From G963704535 sp963704535 (lineage in GTDB: Bacteria; Chloroflexota; Chloroflexia; Chloroflexales; Roseiflexaceae), in contig OY969916.1 of NCBI GenBank assembly GCA_963704535.1, forward strand, positions 2,976,001 to 3,040,000: DNA of 64,000 nucleotides, given 5' to 3'. The translations under genes were made by a program, and so were the position numbers. Below the pieces are notes generated by a model, which ran no database searches, was not told where the DNA came from, and saw only the letters and a program-made list of their open reading frames with translations. This document shows positions 12,601 through 23,500 of the stretch, one piece after another (the stretch's first letter is position 1; each line of letters starts with the position of its first letter).

Positions 12601-14525
12601 GGAAACGCTCAAGTCTCGCCGATGCTTTAGGAGCGCCGGCGCTGCTGGCCGAGCGGCGGACATGGGTGCTGCTGGTCGATGAGTGCGGCATAGGCACCGA
12701 ACTGGCTGGCTGGATGTCGGCGCATAACCAGGAAGTAGTAACTGTTGCGATCGGCTCAGCGTTTGCTCAACATGGCACGCATGCATTTACCGTGCGTCCC
12801 ACTGTCCGTGCCGATTATGAGGTGCTGCTGCGCGCGCTTCAGGCGCGGAATCTTGCCCCCGACCAGGTTGTTCATCTCTGGAACACAACTGCACTGACCG
12901 CAGGGATTGATCCGGCCCTAACCCTGACACCACTTTTAGAGCACGGCTTCTACAGCATCCTGGCGCTGACCCAGGCGCTCGGCGATCAGGGATTAGAGGC
13001 ATGCACCATCAGCATCATCTCGACCGAGCTACAGGATGTCACCGGGGCGGAGGAGATTTGCCCGGCCAAAGCAACGCTGCTTGGCCCTTGCCGGATCATC
13101 CCGCAGGAATACACGGCGCTCACCTGCCGCAGTATCGACATTGTGCTACCAGGTAATGGTCGCTCCAGCGCCGCGCTGATCGAACAGCTCGCACTGGAGC
13201 TGACAAGCGGCCTGACCGATGAGGTTGTGGCGCTGCGCGGATCGCATCGCTGGATCGAGTTGTTCGAGTCGGTGCAAATCCCTGCGACCGTAGAGATGCC
13301 TCAACTGCGCGACAACGGCGTGTACCTGATCACCGGCGGTCTGGGCGGGATCGGCCTGGCGCTGGCCGAGGAGCTGGCGACGATCGCGCGCGCAAAGCTG
13401 GTGCTGGTGGGGCGCAGCGCGCTGCCGCCGCGCGAGCAGTGGCCGCACATCCTCGCTACGCACGATTGCACCAGCGGTATCGGTCGCCGCGTCCAGATCA
13501 TCAGCGATCTAGAGGCCCGCGGCACACAGGTGCTGGTGCTCCAGGCCGATGTCGCCGATCCCATGCAGGTGCGCGCCGCGATTGAGCAAGCGGTGTCGCA
13601 TTTTGGAGCGATTCATGGGGTGTTTCACACCGCCGGTGTGCCCGGCATCGGCCTGATACAGCTCAAGACACCTGAGGCCGCCGCCGGCGTGCTGGCTCCC
13701 AAAGTCCACGGCACCCTTGCCCTCGTCCAGGCCCTGCGCGACATTCCGCTGGACATATTCGTGCTATTTTCCTCGGTCACCTCGGCAACGGGCGGTGGGC
13801 TGGGCCAGGTGGATTACTGCGCGGCGAATGCCTTCCTGGATGCCTACGCCCGCCGTCACGCCCACGACCACGGCCGCACGATCGCGATCAGCTGGGGCGA
13901 ATGGCTGTGGGATGCCTGGCAGGAGGGCTTGCTAGGCTTCCCCGAAGAGGCGCGCGCCTTCCTGATCGCCAACCGGCGCGCCTTCGGCATCAGCTTCCCC
14001 GAGGGCATGGATGCGCTACGCCGGCTGCTCACGAGCAGGCTAGCACATGCTTTTGTGACGACACAGGATCTCAGCTGGATGGTGGAGCGGAGCAAGCAGT
14101 CTTCCGCAGCGGCGGCATTCAAGAAACTTCAGGCATCAAAGGAAGCACGCCAGCGCTACCCGCGGCCGGCGCTGGGGACCGCCCTGATCCTGCCAAGAAA
14201 CCCGCTCGAAGAGCGAATTGCGAGTGTTTGGGGCGCGACGCTGGCGATGGATCAGATCGGAATCGACGACAACTTCTTCGAGCTTGGCGGAAATTCTCTG
14301 CTTGGGCTCGATCTGATTGCGCGGGTGCGCAAAGAACTCAAGCTGGATAATCTGCCGGCCTATGTGCTCTACGAGGCTCCAACTATCAGCGCGATGGCCG
14401 AATACATCAATCAGATCAAGCGAGAAACGACGCCCGTGGATGAAGATCTGGAGAGCCGAAGCCAGAAGCGGCGCGCCCGGCTGAGCCACCTTCAGCGTAG
14501 AGCAAGCACAGAGGAATTGGCATGA
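696..14525 (+). CDS. Trimodular type I PKS, 3 x (KS-AT-KR-ACP), two 1-bp frameshifts
   Basis: About 4609 residues once two single-base indels are corrected: a missing A at 1121/1122 and an extra T at 11860. They compensate, so start and stop share a frame. Domains (approximate corrected residues): KS1 14-440, AT1 535-775, KR1 1100-1310, ACP1 1389-1465; KS2 1485-1910, AT2 2005-2320, KR2 2655-2855, ACP2 2935-3010; KS3 3030-3455, AT3 3550-3875, KR3 4207-4405, ACP3 4500-4575. KS domains keep Cys-His-His but read VQTFCSTSL or VQTYCSTSL, as in PKS/NRPS hybrids. AT2 and AT3 have GYSVGE and SHAFH, suggesting malonyl. AT1 keeps GYSLGE but lacks about 65 residues with the catalytic His. There is no DH or ER, so beta-hydroxyl groups should remain. 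KR1 and KR2 carry LTD/NLD (B-type-like); KR3 has VPG. Start ATG 696 follows GGAGGA and overlaps the previous stop. Confidence 0.9.
2459..2544. repeat. In-frame palindromic insert in AT1 (GACAAGGT heptamers)
   Basis: The left arm 2459-2491 is made of GACAAGGT/GACAAGGC heptamer-type repeats; the right arm 2512-2544 is the approximate reverse complement (CACCTTGTC...). It is translated in frame as a hydrophilic loop (DKVTRRQGDKVPSEADSVTL) between the N-terminal AT strand and the LFVVEYALAQLL helix. Copies occur at the same place in AT4 and AT6. Confidence 0.85.
6866..6980. repeat. In-frame repeat insert in AT2 (CAAAGAA / GAGAACC / CACCCGCT repeats)
   Basis: Runs of ACAAAGAA, then GAGAACTGAGAAC, then TCACCCGCTCACCCGC tandem repeats, all read in frame (EQRTKNKEQ... 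THPLTRS-like loop). It occupies the same AT loop as the 2459 insert but is a different repeat family. Confidence 0.85.
11501..11574. repeat. In-frame repeat insert in AT3, with REP-like motif
   Basis: ACAAAGAA repeats interrupted by a REP-like palindromic motif at 11519-11542 (CTTGTCCTGAGCGAAGTCGA followed by AGGG). It is translated as TKLVLSEVEGNKEQ. Confidence 0.85.
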
Positions 14526-17500
14526 CTATGCCGTCATCATTTGACGACCAGGCGCTAGAAACCGCGATTGCAATCATTGGCATGTCGGGCCGGTTTCCAG
14601 GCGCGACGGATACCGGTGAGTTCTGGCAGAATATCGCGGCTGGGGTGCGCTCGATCCGCAGCTTCACGGATGCGGAGCTACTGGCGGCCGGCGTGGACCC
14701 GGCGCTGCTTCAACAGCCCAACTACGTCAAAGCCGGCACAGTTCTCGATCAGGTCGATCAGTTTGATGCGGCGTTCTTTGGCTACCCGCCACGCGAAGCC
14801 GAGATCATGGACCCGCAGCACCGGCTGTTTCTGGAATGTGCCTGGGAGGCGCTCGAACACGCCGCCTACAACCCCGAAGTCTATAGCGGCCTGATCGGTG
14901 TCTTCGCCGGCTCGGCGTTCTCAGGCTATGCTCTGCATAATATTGCCTCGAACCAGGAACTCATCGATCTGGTTGGTGCGTTCCAGGTCGATCTGAACAA
15001 TAATGTCGACTCGCTGGCCTCGACGGTCTCGTACAAGCTCAATTTGCGCGGGCCGAGCGTGGTGGTGCAGACCTTCTGCTCGACCTCGCTGGTGGCGGTC
15101 CATATGGCCTGCCAGGGCCTGATCACCTACGAGATCGATATCGCGCTGGCGGGCGGGGTCGCGATTATGGTACCGCACGGCCAGGGGTATCTGTACCAGG
15201 AGGGCGGGATCGTCTCGCCCGATGGTCGCGTGCGCACCTTTGACGCCAACGCCAAAGGCAGCGTGATGGGCAGTGGAGCCGGTGTCGTCGTGCTCAAGCG
15301 CTTGAGCGAGGCGCTGGCGGATGGCGACCAGATTTATGCGGTGATTCGCGGCTCGGCAGCCAATAATGACGGCATTCGCAAGGTTGGCTACACCGCGCCA
15401 GGTTTGGCCGGCCAGTCGTCGGTGATCGCGCGCGCGCTGAGCAATGCTGGTGTCAAGCCGGAGACGATCAGCTACGTGGAGGCACATGGCACCGCTACGC
15501 CGCTGGGCGACTCGGTCGAGCTTGCGGCCATGATCAAGGCCTTCCAGCGCGGGACCAACAAGCGCCAGTTCTGCGCGATCGGCTCGGTCAAGCCGAATGT
15601 GGGGCATCTGGACCGCGCGTCGGGGGTGACCGGGCTGATCAAGACCAGCTTGGCGCTGCACCACCAACTGCTCCCGCCCAGCATCGAGTTTGAGAGCGCC
15701 GACCCCGAACTGGACCTGCCCAACAGCCCGTTCTATGTCAACACCAGCGCGCGGGCCTGGCCACGGAACGGTACACCGCGCCGGGCCGGGGTCAGCTCGT
15801 TTGGCCTGGGCGGCACGAATGCCCACGTGGTGCTGGAGGAGGCTCCGGAACGCCCGAAGAGCAGTCTGGCGCGACCGCACCAGTTGCTGCTGCTCTCGGC
15901 CAAGACCGTGAGCGCGCTTGATGCGGCGACTGCCAACCTGGCCGCCTTTCTGCGCCGCCACCCCGATGCGAATCTCGCCGATGTCGCCTATACCCTCCAG
16001 GTCGGGCGCGCAGCTTTTGCCCACCGGCGGACGCTGGTTTGCCATGACACGCAGGATGCAATCGGCGCGCTTGAAACCAGGGATGCGACGCGCGTATTGA
16101 CGCAATACCAGACCAGCCGTGATCGGCCGGTGGCATTCCTGTTTCCAGGCGCGGGCGAGCATTACGCCGGGATGGCGCGGGAGCTGTATCAAACAGAGCC
16201 GCTGTTCCGTGAGGCGATTGACCGCTGCTGCGCCCTGCTCCAGCCGCACCTGGGGCGGGATCTGCGCGAGGTGCTCTACCCCATCGATGATAAGGCGACA
16301 AGGCGACAAGGTGACAAGGTGCCATCGGAGGCGGATTCTGTCACCTTGTCACCCCCTCACCGTGTCATCTTGTCAGGGGAGCTGGCAGAGCCGGCGCTGT
16401 TCGTAGTCGAGTACGCGCTGGGGCAACTGCTGATCGGCTGGGGCGTACAACCAACGGCGATGCTGGGCTATGGTGTGGGGGAGTATGTCGCCGCCTGCGT
16501 GGCCGGCGTCCTCGACCTGGCGGACGCACTGAAACTTGTCGTCGCGTGGGCGAAGCTTACTCAGGCACCCAACCAGTCCCACACGCTTGTGCCGACCGCA
16601 GACGAGCTTACGCCGGTCGCCCGCACGCTGACCCTCAAGGCGCCTACGACCCCGTATCTCTCAAGCATCACAGGCACCTGGGTTACGGCCGAGCAGGCGA
16701 CCGATCCAGCTTACTGGGGGCGGCTATATGCCGAACCGGCGCGCCTTGCCGAAGGGATCGCGCAGTTACTCGCGACACCCCAGCTGGTACTCGTCGAAGT
16801 GGGGCCAGGGCAGGCGCTCAGCTCATTGGTCAAGAGCCACCCGCTGTGTGGGCGCGAGCGCTTCAGCCAGATCATCCCGACGCTGCCCGGCATACAAGAG
16901 CGCATCTCTGACCGCGCCGGCCTCCTCAGTACGCTCGGCAAGCTCTGGCTCGCGAATGTGCCGCTTGATTGGCAGAAGGTCTACGAGCACGAACAGCGCC
17001 GCCGTCTGCCGCTGCCCACCTACCCATTCGAGCGCCAACGCTGCTGGATCGATCCTCCACAAGCTGCTGCGGCCGGCACACGTGCGATTGCGGCTGGTAA
17101 GCATGCCGACATCGCCGACTGGTTCTATGTGCCGCGCTGGCAGCCGGCGCCGTTGCTGCGGGTGCCGGCCACAAGCCGCGCGCATTGGCTTGTTATCGGT
17201 AATGTGACTGAATTAGGGGACAGGCTCTGCACGCGCTTAATCCAGGCCGGGCACACCGTGATCCAGGTCCGGGCAGGCGTAGCTTTTGCTCGTCTCGACA
17301 AATACTCCTTCGAACTGCGCCTCGACCAACGCGCCGACTATGAGGCGCTGCTTGGGGCGCTGCGTGCTGACGCCCTGTTTCCAACGCACGTGCTTCATCT
17401 TGGCTGCCTCGGCCAGCTCGAGGCGGCTCCCAGCCCGGCGACCTTTCGCGCGCAGCAGTCGTGTGGCTATTACAGCCTGCTGGCACTTGCACAAGCGCTG

Positions 17501-20500
17501 GGGCCGCAACTGATCGATGAGCCGGTCCAATTCTTTCTTATGACTCAGGGACTCCAGCCGGTGAATGGCGACGAGCCGATCCGGGCGGAACAGGCACCCT
17601 TGCTTGGCCTGGGCACGGTGGTGAGCCAGGAATATTCCACAATCACCTGCCGCAGTATCGATCTGCTCCCGCCCGCGCCAGGCGAATCGTCGGAGGCGCT
17701 TGCAGCGCAGCTGATCGTCGAAATAACAACGGCTACTGATGATCTGGCAGTGGCGTACCGGGGCGCGACACGCTGGGTGCAATCCTACCTGCCGCAGCGC
17801 ATGGAAATGCCGGCAGCTCCGCCGCTCCGCTCGCAGGGCGTCTACATCATCACAGGCGGTCTGGGGGGCGTGGCACGAATCATAGCCAGGCATCTCGCGC
17901 AGACCGTTCAGGCAAAGCTGGTGCTGGTCGGGCGGACGGCGCTTCCACCACGGGAGGCTTGGGCGGCCTATCGCGCACATGGCGACGAGACTGATTACAT
18001 CAGCCAGGCCATCCGGCATATTGAGCAGTTGGAAGCATTGGGCGCCCAGGTGCTACTATTCGCCGCCGATGTCGGCGATGCCTCACAGCTACGGGCGGTC
18101 ATCGATGAGACAATGACACGCTTTGGCGCGCTTCATGGCATCGTCCACGCGGCGGGTATTTCCGATGGCCGGGCCTTTGCGCTCATCCCCGACACGACTA
18201 CCGCCCAGTGCGAGGCGCATTTCCAGCCCAAGGCCTACGGGCTGTATGCCCTGGAGCATGCGCTGGCCGATCGGGCGCTTGATTTCTGCATCATCTGCTC
18301 GTCAATCGCATCGGTTCTCGGCGGGTTGAGCTTCGCCGGCTACGCGGCCGCTAACCGCTTCATCGACGCATTTGTGCAGCGCCATAATCGAAACGCTCCT
18401 ACGCCCTGGATCAGCGTGAACTGGGACACCTGGCGCCTCAAAGACGGCCAGCACGACGCTATTGGCGCGACGGTGGCGCAGTATGAGATGCTGCCGGATG
18501 AGGCTCTCCAGGTGTTCGAGCGCGTCGCTGCCGCTCGCGACTATGCCCAGATCGTGATCTCAACCGGCGACCTTGACACGCGCATCCGGCAGTGGGTGCT
18601 GATGGAGACGCTGCGGGCCGACCAGCAGGAGCAGAACACGCTACCGGCTGGTCCACTGATAGCGACCACGAGCGCGTACGAGCAGCGGATTACGGGGATC
18701 TGGCAGCAGGTGCTGGGAGTCGAGGAAGTCGGGCTACACGATAACTTCTTTGAGCTGGGCGGCAACTCGCTGATTGCGCTACAGGTGATCGCGAAGCTGA
18801 AGAAGGAGTTCCAGACCCAGGTACCGGCGGTGGCGCTGTTCGAGGCGCCGACGGTCAGCGCGCTGGCGCAGTACCTGCTGCCGGAGCAGCCCACGCAGGC
18901 AGATCAGCAGCAGGCGCTACTGGAGCAGCGGCGCGAGCAGGCTCGCCGGAGCAGCGGCAGCAGCGAGATCGCGATCGTGGCGATGGTCGGGCGCTTCCCC
19001 GGCGCACGCACGCTCGATCAGTTCTGGCAGAACCTGCGTGACGGGGTCGAGTCGTGTACGCGCTTCAGTGACGCTGAGTTGCTGGCGGCTGGGGTTGATC
19101 CGCTGCTGATAGCGAACCCGAACTATGTGAAGATGCGGCCGATCCTGGAGGATGTGGAGCAGTTCGACGCGGCATTCTTCGGGTACACGCCACGCGAGGC
19201 CGAGCTGCTGGACCCGCAGCAGCGGCTGTTCCACGAAGTCGCCTGGGAGGCGCTCGAAACTGCCGGCTACGACACCCAGCGCTACCCCGGCCTCGTCGGC
19301 GTCTTCGCCGGCGCGAATATGAACTCTTACCTGCTACGTCTGATTCAAGATCCTGCCCTGGTTGGACTGATCAACGAATCAGTCGTTTTGGAAAACGACA
19401 AGGACGCGCTGACGACGAATGTGTCGTACAAGCTGAACCTGCGCGGTCCCAGCTTCGCGGTCCAGACTTACTGCTCGACCTCGCTGGTGGCGACCCACCT
19501 GGCCTGCCGCAGCCTGCGCGCTGGCGAGTGCGACCTGGCCCTCGCCGGTGGCGTCTCTGTTCGCGTGCCCGTGCGCGCCGGCTATCTGTACCAGGAGGGC
19601 GACCAGGTCTCCCCCGACGGCCACGTGCGCACCTTCGATGCCGACGGCGCCGGCGCCACCTTCGGCGATGGCGTCGCTGTGGTCGTGCTTAAGCGGCTTG
19701 CCGACGCCCTGGCCGATGGTGACACCATTCACGCTGTCATCAAGGGCTCGGCAATCAATAACGACGGCGGCCTGAAGGTCGGCTACACCGCTCCCTCGGT
19801 CATCGGCCAGGCTGATGTCATCCGCGCCGCCCTTGCCGATGCTCAGGTCGATCCCGCCTCGATCTCGTATGTCGAAGCCCACGGCACCGCCACCAAGCTC
19901 GGCGACCCGATCGAGGTCGCTGCCCTCACTAAAGCCTTTCGCACCCGGACCCAGCAGGTCGGCTACTGCGCGCTGTCCTCGGTCAAGCCCAATGTCGGCC
20001 ATCTCGACCGCGCCGCCGGCGCCACCGGCCTGATCAAGACCGTCCTGGCGCTGCATCACTCCCAAATCCCGCCGACCTTGCACTTTCAGCGTCCCAATCC
20101 GGAGTTAGCCCTGGAGAGCAGCCCGTTCTACGTCCCGAACAGCCTGAGGGCCTGGCCGCGCAACGGCCACCCCAGGCGCGCGGGCGTCAACTCGCTGGGC
20201 GTGGGCGGCACCAATGCCCACGTGGTGCTGGAGGAAGCTCCTCCTGTCCCGCCGTCTGCGCCCTCGCGCGAGGTGCAGTTGCTGGTGTTGTCAGCCAAGA
20301 CGGCCAGCGCGCTGGAGGCCGCCACTGCCAACCTGGCGATCTTCCTGGCCCAAGAGCCCGGCGTGGAACTGGCCGATGTGGCCTACACCTTGCAGGTCGG
20401 ACGGCGGGTGTTCGAGCACCGGCGCGCGCTGGTCTGTCGCGACCACGACGAGGCGTTGCGCCTGCTGGCGGCACCCGATCGCGCGCCGGTGCGTACCGCC

Positions 20501-23500
20501 CAGCAGGCACCGTTGAGCCGCTCGGTGGCGTTCCTGTTCGGTGGCGTGGGCGACCACTACATGGGCATGGCCGAGGAGCTGTACCGCAGCGAGAGCAGCT
20601 TCCGCGCCACGATCGACCGCTGCTGCGCCCTGCTTCAGCCGCACCTCGGCCTGGAATTGCGCTCCATCCTCTACCCCCAAGAACAAAGAACAAAGCTTGT
20701 CCTGAGCGAAGTCGAAGGGAACAAAGAACAAACAGCCCAGAACCAAGAACCAAGAACCGAGAACCGGCTCACCCGCTCACCTGCTCACCCGCTCACCCGC
20801 TCACTGCTGAATCAGACGGAGTATGCCCAGCCGGCGGTGTTCGTGGTCGAGTACGCACTGGCGCAACTGCTGATCGGCTGGGGCGTGCGACCCTCGGCGC
20901 TGCTGGGCTACAGTGTCGGCGAGTATGTTGCGGCCTGTCTCTCCGGCGTGCTCTCGCTGGAAGACGCTCTCAAGCTGGTCGCCACCCGTGCGCGCCTGAT
21001 TGCCAGTCAGCCAGCCGGTGCGATGCTGGCGGTGATGGCGTCGGAAGAGCAGGTGCAGCCGTTCCTGCGCGAGGGCGTGGAGCTGGCGATTGTGAACGGA
21101 CCGCAGAGCTGCGTGCTGGCTGGCCCGCCCACCGCGATTGATGCGGTGGCCGAACAGTTAGCCCAGCATGAGATCGCCTGCCGGAGCGTGCCGGCCTCCC
21201 ACGCCTTCCACACAAGGATGCTGGCGCCAATTGCCGACGAACTGACCGCGCTGGTACGCACGCTCAAGCTGCATCCGCCCGCCATCCCCTACATCTCGAA
21301 TGTGACCGGCACCTGGATCACGGCCGAGCAAGCGACCGACCCAGCCTACTGGGCGCGCCATATGCTCGAAACCGTGCGCTTCTCGGAGGGAGTGGCGGCC
21401 CTGCTGGCAACTCCTGAGCAGGTGTTCGTGGAGGTCGGCGCGGGGCAGGCGCTCAGTTCGTTCGTGAAGGGGCACCCGGAGTGCGGGCGGGCGCGCTTCA
21501 ACCAGGTACACGCGACGCTGCCGAGCGCGCAAGAGCGCGGGCAGGACCTGGCGCGGCTACTGGAGGCGCTGGGGGCGCTGTGGCTGCTGGATGTGAGTGT
21601 GGACGCTGAGCAGTTCTACGCTCACGAGCAGCGCCGCCGCGTGCCGCTGCCGACCTACCCGTTCGAGCGCCGCCGCTTCTGGGTCGAGCCTGACGCGCAG
21701 CGCGTCGCCCCGAGAACGACCCCCCCACGCCGTTCGGACGTTGCCGAATGGTTCTCCGTGCCCTCATGGAAACGTGCGGCCCCAATCGACCACGCCGAAG
21801 CCGAGGCGAAGCTCGCGGAGCGCCGGCACTGGCTCGTGTTGACCGACTCGATCGGCATCGGCGGGCCGCTTGTCGAATGGCTGAGAGCGCGTAACCAGCA
21901 CGTGATCAGCGTTATTCCTGGCCCAGGTTTTACGAAACTTGCCGACAGCACCTATATGGTGGAGGCCACCTCGCGTGCCGATTATGATGCGCTCTTCCAG
22001 GATCTTGGACGTCGGGGGATACTGCCGCAGCGCGTGGTGCAGCTCTGGCCTGTCGTCACGCCACCTGACGCCGACGGCGAGAGCGATGTCGATCTTTCGC
22101 AAGTGCTTGATCATGGCTTCTACAGCCTGCTTGCGCTCACCAAAGCGCTCGGCGACCTTGGAGTAGAAAGTTGCCGGATCGATATTGTATCGAGCAACAT
22201 GCAGGAGGTCACCGCTGCCGAGCGCCTGTGTGCCGCAAAAGCGACGCTCATGGGGCCAGCCAGGATTATTTCGCAGGAGTATCCGAATTTAAGCTGTCGC
22301 AGCATCGACCTGATGCTGCCCGATTACCATCAGCGGCTCGATACTGGACTCATCGACCGGCTTGCGCTCGAACTGGTTGGCGGAACGCAGACTGAGCCAA
22401 TTGTCGCACTGCGCGGGCCACATCGCTGGATTAAGTCATTCGAGACGGTGCATATTCCTGCTTCTACGATCGGATCGCCCCTGCGCCAGCATGGGGTCTA
22501 CCTGATCACGGGCGGGTTGGGCGGGATCGGGCTGGCGCTGGCGGAGGATCTGGCGCAGCGGGCGCAGGCCAGGCTCGTGCTGCTTGGCCGCAGCGCGCTA
22601 CCTCCGCGCGAGCAGTGGCCGCACATCCTCGCCACGCACGACCTTGCCAGCGGTGTCGGCCGCCGCGTCCGGATCATCAGCGATCTAGAGGCCCGCGGCA
22701 CCCAGGTGCTCGTCCTCCAGGCCGATGTCACCGATGTGACGCAGGTGCGCGCCGCTGTGCAGCAGGCGCTTCTGCGCTTTGGCGCGCTCGATGGCGTGTT
22801 CCACACCGCCGGCGTGCCTGGCGTCGGCCTGATGCAGCTCAAGACTCCCGAAGCCGCCACAGGCGTGCTGGCTCCCAAAGTCCACGGCACCCTCGCCCTC
22901 GCCCAGGCCCTACGCGACGTTCCGCTCGATTTCCTGGTCTTGTTCTCCTCGATCACTTCGGCTACGGGCGGTGGGCCAGGCCAGGTGGATTACTGCGCGG
23001 CGAATGCCTTCCTGGACGTCTACGCCCGTCGCCACGCCCACGACCACGGCCACACGATCGCGATCAGCTGGGGCGAGTGGCTGTGGGATGCCTGGCAGGA
23101 GGGCTTGCAAGGCTTTCCTGAGGAAGTGCGCGCCTTCATGATCGCCAACCGGCGCGCCTTCGGCATCAGCTTCTCGGAGGGCATGGAAGCGCTCCAGCGC
23201 ATGCTTGCTCGCCCCTTGCCACATGTGTTTGTCACAACCCAAGACCTGAATTGGATGGTGGAAGGCAGCCGGCGCACGTCGGCGGCGGTGGCGCTGGAGG
23301 AGCTTCAAGCGCAAACGCAGGCGCGCGCGCTCTACCCGCGCCCGGCACTGAGCACGGCCTACAGCCCGCCCGAAAGCGAACTGGAAGAGACGATCGCAGC
23401 GATCTGGGGCCAGGTGCTGGGGATCGACGAGATCGGTAGCCAGGATAACTTCTTCGAGCTGGGCGGCAACTCGCTGATCGGCCTCCAGATCACCACTCGG

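Noticed and set aside
11829..14525. Separate gene starting inside an AT domain
   Set aside because: It begins mid-AT after one extra base at 11860; it is the 3' part of the trimodular PKS.
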